Assembly: GCA_002440825.1 (NCBI GenBank)
Contig: DJVH01000049.1
Coordinates: forward strand, 1-9,313
From: Bacteriovoracaceae bacterium UBA6261
GTDB lineage: Bacteria > Bdellovibrionota > Bacteriovoracia > Bacteriovoracales > Bacteriovoracaceae
Length of the DNA stretch: 9,313 nucleotides
Direction of reading: 5' to 3'
Shown here: in pieces, positions 6,396-9,313 of the stretch
Layout: every line of letters starts with the position of its first letter
Position numbering within the stretch: the stretch's first letter is position 1
Made by a program: the position numbers and the translations under genes
The notes under the pieces: generated by a model
What the model saw: only the letters and a program-made list of their open reading frames with translations
Told to the model about the DNA's origin: nothing
Databases searched by the model: none

Positions 6396-7256
6396 ATGAC
6401 GTTTGAAGAATACTTAAATGATGCCTGGTCAAGACATGGTTCTGAATCGCCTGAGCTTCTCGACAATTTTAAAAAACAATTTTCACTGATTCATTCAACG
6501 GATGAAATCAACCAGATGGGACATCTCATTGCTCATGTGAGCGGTGAGCACATGGGACAATGGGGAAGAGGTATTCAATTGCTGAATGAGCTTCGCGATC
6601 ATCCACAAGCTGTAGATAAAAGCGGTCTCAACCGTTTCATTGCGGCCCTGGCCTTGGGTGACGATAAAAATTTCTCTTTGGAAGATTTCAGTAATTCAGA
6701 TCGCGTTCGCATCTATTCCATGACAGCTTCGGCCCTCGCGGCTCAAAATGAGATTGTCCGTGCGGGATTGTATCTGGATCAGGCAGAAAAATTATGCCAT
6801 TCAGTCCTGGATAAAAAAGATCCAGCTCACCGTAATCTTGCGATTGCAGGAAACAACCTTGCCAGTGCTCTGGAAGAAAAACCTTCTCTGTCGCACGAAG
6901 AAATCAACCTGATGATTCATGCAGCTTTTCTTGCAAGAAAATTCTGGGAGATTGCCGGGACCTGGCTCGAGATTGAAAGAGCGGAGTACAGACTGGCAAA
7001 AACTTTTTTGAAGGCGGACATTCTTGATAAGGCCTACTCTCACGCTGAACGCTGTCTGGAAATGATCTCTCAACATGGCAATGATCCACTCGAGCAATTT
7101 TTTGGGATGGAAGTTATGGGGCAGATCGAAGACGCCCGAAAGAATCATCTTGGGCGTGAAGAAGCTGTGAAGTGCATGAAGGAAGCTTTTGCCAAGATGG
7201 CCCCTGAAGATCAACAATGGTGCAAAGAAACTTTAGAGAAAATGGCAGGGGCTTAA
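6396..7256 (+). CDS. TPR-like helical protein, function unknown
   Basis: I do not recognise a named family. The 286-aa protein is almost entirely predicted helix with helical-pair spacing like tetratricopeptide repeats. The clearest units are the stretch around RAGLYLDQAEKLCHSVLD, the one around NLAIAGNNLASALEE, the segment from IHAAFLARKFWEIAGTW to RAEYRLAKTFLKA, and DILDKAYSHAERCLEMI. Alternating small and large residues (A, L, Y, A) at packing positions fit TPR or SEL1-like folds, which usually scaffold protein-protein contacts. There is no signal peptide or membrane segment, so it should be cytoplasmic. The start has a strong purine tract GAGGGGGAAA (6381-6390) before the ATG at 6396. The gene is separated from the methyltransferases by 94 bp with a hairpin and ends inside a terminator, so it may be transcribed alone. 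Confidence 0.8.
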   Translation: MTFEEYLNDAWSRHGSESPELLDNFKKQFSLIHSTDEINQMGHLIAHVSGEHMGQWGRGIQLLNELRDHPQAVDKSGLNRFIAALALGDDKNFSLEDFSNSDRVRIYSMTASALAAQNEIVRAGLYLDQAEKLCHSVLDKKDPAHRNLAIAGNNLASALEEKPSLSHEEINLMIHAAFLARKFWEIAGTWLEIERAEYRLAKTFLKADILDKAYSHAERCLEMISQHGNDPLEQFFGMEVMGQIEDARKNHLGREEAVKCMKEAFAKMAPEDQQWCKETLEKMAGA

Positions 7257-7271
7257 GCCCTGCCTTATTTT
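7244..7271. terminator. Bidirectional intrinsic terminator between convergent genes
   Basis: GGCAGGGGC (7244-7252) pairs with GCCCTGCC (7257-7264), giving 8 bp with one bulged G and the loop TTAA. On the plus strand TTATTTT follows, and on the minus strand ATTTTCT follows. It therefore can stop transcription of both the TPR-like gene and the secreted-protein gene. The TAA stop of the TPR-like gene (7254-7256) lies in the loop, and the stop of the opposite gene abuts the stem. Confidence 0.85.
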
Positions 7272-7684
7272 AACGGCAAGTAGCAAATCGTCTCAAGAAG
7301 CTTTCCGTTCACACTTTCTCTTGAATGGACAGTCAGATGTCTCGTGCTGAATTCTTCTTTTATTTTTAATTCCTGAATGCCTTCAAAGCCTCTTTGAAGA
7401 AGTGTGAATGATCTTCTGGTCCAATGTGACTGAATTTTTCCGTAAGCTTCAATATCCAGACCGATGAAGAGCTGTTCATTTTCACTGGCAGTATAGACAG
7501 TATAGAAACCATCTTCAATTCTTCGCAATTCAACATAACAAGCAATACCGGAAGGATTGATTCCACGGTTTTCAGCTCGTGATAGAAGAGAGGAAACTTT
7601 CTGAACATTGATGGCCAATGATGGATCGTAAGCAAAAAGCGGCATTGACCCCAGACATAAAGCGATGATGAAAAAAGTTTTCAT
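7265..7684 (-). CDS. Small secreted/periplasmic protein, function unknown
   Basis: The 139-aa product starts with a clear type I signal peptide: MKTFF, a hydrophobic core IIALCLGSMPL, and likely cleavage after residue 18 (LFA followed by YD). I chose the ATG at 7684 because it is preceded by GGAGGA at proper spacing and begins the signal peptide. The frame is open to an ATG at 7720, but that start has no ribosome binding site and would bury the signal. C10 is not in a lipobox, so a lipoprotein is unlikely. The mature part is about 121 aa and mixes beta-prone and charged stretches, with two cysteines (C49 and C134) that could form a disulfide in the periplasm. No family is recognised. It lies downstream of the VOC gene with a 75-bp gap that holds a hairpin, and shares its terminator with the converging TPR-like gene. 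Confidence 0.75.
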   Translation of the reverse strand: MKTFFIIALCLGSMPLFAYDPSLAINVQKVSSLLSRAENRGINPSGIACYVELRRIEDGFYTVYTASENEQLFIGLDIEAYGKIQSHWTRRSFTLLQRGFEGIQELKIKEEFSTRHLTVHSRESVNGKLLETICYLPLK

Positions 7685-7705
7685 TAGTCCTCCGTAAGAT
7701 TGATT

Positions 7706-7729
7706 GGGCTTGAGTAACATTTCAAGCCC
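7706..7729. repeat. 8-bp inverted repeat between the VOC and secreted-protein genes
   Basis: GGGCTTGA (7706-7713) and TCAAGCCC (7722-7729) are perfect inverted arms around an 8-nt spacer. On the minus strand, the direction of both flanking genes, the hairpin is followed by AATCAATCTT, which is not a real U-tract. It could be a weak or Rho-assisted terminator, an RNA-stabilising hairpin or an operator for the downstream gene. Confidence 0.6.
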
Positions 7730-7759
7730 AGCTTGTCTTATTGGAAAAATGAATGAGTG

Positions 7760-8119
7760 TTATTTGCTTTCTTCTTCAATACCGAGAGCGTTTCCTTCTG
7801 AATCCCAAAAGGTCACGAAGCGCGGAGAGTTTCCTTCTCTTTTGGGTTCGCCGGTTTTCACGCCCGAGCTTCTCAGTAAGGCGAGATCGCGGTCGAGATT
7901 ATCGCTTAAAAAATAGAAGATCGGACCGTAGCCGACATCCTTTGAATCAGCTTCAGTGGGATGAAGATCAAGTCTTTGATTCATGCCTGGATGAAAAAGC
8001 GAAGCAAAGGCATCGGGGTGATGAAAGCGGACCTGAAAATTTAATTTCTCAGAATAAAATTTTACTGCCCGGTCCAGATCAGTCACGTACATCATTGGAT
8101 GTGATAATTTTTTGAACAT
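7760..8119 (-). CDS. VOC superfamily protein (glyoxalase/bleomycin-resistance fold)
   Basis: The 119-aa protein is one VOC domain made of two beta-alpha-beta-beta-beta modules. The first starts SHPMMYVTDLDRAVKFYSEKL (6-26) and the second contains GYGPIFYFL (63-71), DRDLALLRSSGV (77-87), and FWDSEGNALGIEEE (104-117). Candidate metal ligands are H7, H53 (RLDLH) and E115, the usual positions, so it may be a metal-dependent enzyme such as a dioxygenase, lyase or glyoxalase I. VOC domains are too varied to name the reaction. The ATG at 8119 has AGGAG upstream (GATTAGGAGATTTA before the ATG). It begins 8 bp after the proline iminopeptidase stop on the same strand, so the two are very likely one operon. 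Confidence 0.85.
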   Translation of the reverse strand: MFKKLSHPMMYVTDLDRAVKFYSEKLNFQVRFHHPDAFASLFHPGMNQRLDLHPTEADSKDVGYGPIFYFLSDNLDRDLALLRSSGVKTGEPKREGNSPRFVTFWDSEGNALGIEEESK

Positions 8120-8127
8120 TAAATCTC

Positions 8128-9066
8128 CTAATCTCTATCCGTTGCACGGATGAGAGCATCTGTAATTCCTTTCTCAGAAAGTGAGTGACCTGCATCCGGA
8201 ATAAGATAAAATTCCGCTTCAGGGAAGGCGCGGTGAAGATCCCAGGCACTTTCGGCCGGGCACACAACATCATAGCGGCCTTGAACGATGACAGTTGGAA
8301 TGTGTCTGATTTTATCGACGTTATTCAAAAGGAAATTATCTTCAGTGAAAAATCCTTTGTTGGTAAAATAATGACATTCAATTCTTGCAAAAGCGTCTGC
8401 AAATTCATCTTCGCCAAAACGAGCGACCACGTCTGTATCCGGAATGAGTTTTGAAGTCGATCCTTCCCAGATAGACCATGCTTTGGCAGCAGCTTTTCTC
8501 ACTGTAATATCTTCTGAGGTGAGACGCTTATAATATGCCTGAACAAAATCTTTTCTTTCTTCGGGAGGAATCGGTTTAACATATTCTTCCCAGGCGTCGG
8601 GATAAATCTTTGAACAACCGTCCTGGTAAAACCAGTCGATTTCTTTTTTTCTCAACAAAAAAATTCCTCGCAGAAAAAGTTCAGTCACTGAATCAGGATG
8701 TTTAATCGCATAGGAAAGCGCGAGTGTTGATCCCCACGATCCGCCGAAAACTGCCCACTTGGCCACCGAAAGATGATTTCTCAATTTCTCAATATCTGAA
8801 ACAAGATCCCATGTGGTATTTTCTTTCAACTCAGCAAATGGTTTACTCTGCCCGCATCCTCTTTGATCAAAAAGAATAATTCGCCATTTTTCCGGATTAA
8901 AATATCTGCGATAGTTAGGAATGATTCCGCCGCCCGGTCCGCCATGAAGAAAGACAACTGGTTTTCCTTTAGGATTACCGGCTTCTTCAAAGTAAATTGT
9001 GTGGAGATCGCTGACTTTTAAAAAGCCAGTGCTGTATGGTTCAATTTCTGGATACATTTGTTTCAT
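8128..9066 (-). CDS. pip: Proline iminopeptidase (S33 alpha/beta hydrolase)
   Basis: The 312-aa protein matches the S33 proline iminopeptidase family in length and motifs. This cytoplasmic enzyme releases N-terminal proline from peptides. In order: FLHGGPGGG (39-47, oxyanion region), FDQRGCGQS (66-74), the nucleophile elbow GGSWGS with S110, the long helical cap (about 135-245), GRYDVVCP with D266, and DAGHS with H294. These give the Ser-Asp-His triad. The ATG at 9066 has GGGAG at 7-nt spacing. The next Met (residue 4) is less well placed. The gene is divergent from the Pol II-like gene with only 35 bp between the start codons, so its promoter must lie mainly inside that gene. The VOC gene follows in the same operon. 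Related S33 hydrolases with other substrates are the only real alternative. Confidence 0.93.
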   Translation of the reverse strand: MKQMYPEIEPYSTGFLKVSDLHTIYFEEAGNPKGKPVVFLHGGPGGGIIPNYRRYFNPEKWRIILFDQRGCGQSKPFAELKENTTWDLVSDIEKLRNHLSVAKWAVFGGSWGSTLALSYAIKHPDSVTELFLRGIFLLRKKEIDWFYQDGCSKIYPDAWEEYVKPIPPEERKDFVQAYYKRLTSEDITVRKAAAKAWSIWEGSTSKLIPDTDVVARFGEDEFADAFARIECHYFTNKGFFTEDNFLLNNVDKIRHIPTVIVQGRYDVVCPAESAWDLHRAFPEAEFYLIPDAGHSLSEKGITDALIRATDRD

Positions 9067-9101
9067 AGCTAGCTCCCGCGGAAATTCAATTGGATTAGAA
9101 A

Positions 9102-9313
9102 ATGTCGCATGTTATTCTACAACATATGCATAAACAAATTGAAGGATTTATTTTATCAGGTTCAAGTATAGATCTTGAAAATCAGATTCTTCTGAAACTC
9201 TATGGACAGAGCTCTGAAGGCTCATTTCTTGTCACGATCAATCAATTTAAAAATTATTTCTTTGCAGAAAGCAAAACACCTTCATCTTACCGCAATCTCG
9301 ATGGCACCTGGGC
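9102..9313 (+). CDS. N-terminal start of a family B DNA polymerase (Pol II-like), cut by window end
   Basis: The frame is open from 9102 to the right edge (70 full codons). Residues from the second Met read MHKQIEGFILSGSSIDL and continue with LLKLYGQSSEGSFLVTI, then FKNYFFAE. This resembles the N-terminal beta domain of bacterial and archaeal family B polymerases (pattern: GFIL, aspartate and other charged residues, LxLxG, then a PYFF-like strand). Such enzymes are DNA polymerase II, used in replication restart and lesion bypass. No catalytic motif is in the window, so the call rests on a short weak region. Two in-frame starts exist. The ATG at 9102 has a GGA 7 nt upstream. The ATG at 9126 has no Shine-Dalgarno but is closer to the usual N-terminus. 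A TAG at 9096-9098 closes the frame upstream. Confidence 0.55.
   Translation, partial: MSHVILQHMHKQIEGFILSGSSIDLENQILLKLYGQSSEGSFLVTINQFKNYFFAESKTPSSYRNLDGTW

Noticed and set aside
7685..7720. Upstream ATG at 7720 extending the secreted protein by 12 residues
   Set aside because: It lies in the loop of the inverted repeat, has no Shine-Dalgarno and would place charged and polar residues before the signal peptide; the ATG at 7684 has GGAGGA.
7704..8115. Plus-strand open frames opposite the VOC gene
   Set aside because: The minus-strand VOC protein has clear family motifs, while the plus-strand translations are Arg/Ser-rich and unlike a protein family.
1..9313. Defence island, mobile element, prophage or CRISPR array
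   Set aside because: No transposase, integrase, toxin-antitoxin, nuclease cluster, regular repeats or atypical composition was seen; genes are of housekeeping type.

Overview
The window is a compact, gene-dense piece of a low-GC (roughly 40%, by eye) Gram-negative bacterial chromosome. It carries mainly housekeeping and metabolic genes. A WYL-type regulator, a Pol II-like DNA polymerase start, many purine-rich ribosome binding sites and a secreted orphan protein would fit a Bdellovibrionota/Bacteriovoracales-like genome. That assignment is a tentative impression, because no rRNA or other marker gene is present. I see no tRNA, rRNA, CRISPR array, transposase, integrase or prophage gene.

Layout, left to right. 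(1) Plus strand: the 3' part of pabB (chorismate to aminodeoxychorismate), cut by the left edge; a strong sigma70-type promoter with a roughly 110-nt GGA-rich leader driving a 69-aa HTH-like protein; an intrinsic terminator; an RluA-family pseudouridine synthase whose ATG directly abuts that terminator; and a WYL-domain regulator. (2) Minus strand: a two-gene unit of a DAHP synthase fused to a C-terminal chorismate mutase, overlapping by 4 bp an AlkB-type Fe(II)/2-oxoglutarate dioxygenase. The dioxygenase gene also overlaps the WYL gene tail-to-tail by 4 bp. (3) Plus strand: an O-methyltransferase and a second class I methyltransferase one base apart, then a TPR-like protein ending in a terminator that looks bidirectional. 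(4) Minus strand: proline iminopeptidase, a VOC/glyoxalase-fold protein and a small secreted protein. (5) Right edge, plus strand: the first ~70 codons of what looks like a family B DNA polymerase.

How the genes relate. The DAHP synthase/chorismate mutase opens the shikimate pathway and commits chorismate to phenylalanine and tyrosine, while PabB draws chorismate towards folate. They are about 3 kb apart on opposite strands and are not an operon. AlkB (alkylation repair), the pseudouridine synthase (RNA modification) and the two methyltransferases share no evident single pathway.

No convincing new multi-gene system is visible. The parts most worth a second look are the GGA-rich leader of the 69-aa gene, which resembles a CsrA-type target, the missing Shine-Dalgarno of the pseudouridine synthase gene, and the fusion and overlap architecture of the minus-strand aro/alkB pair.
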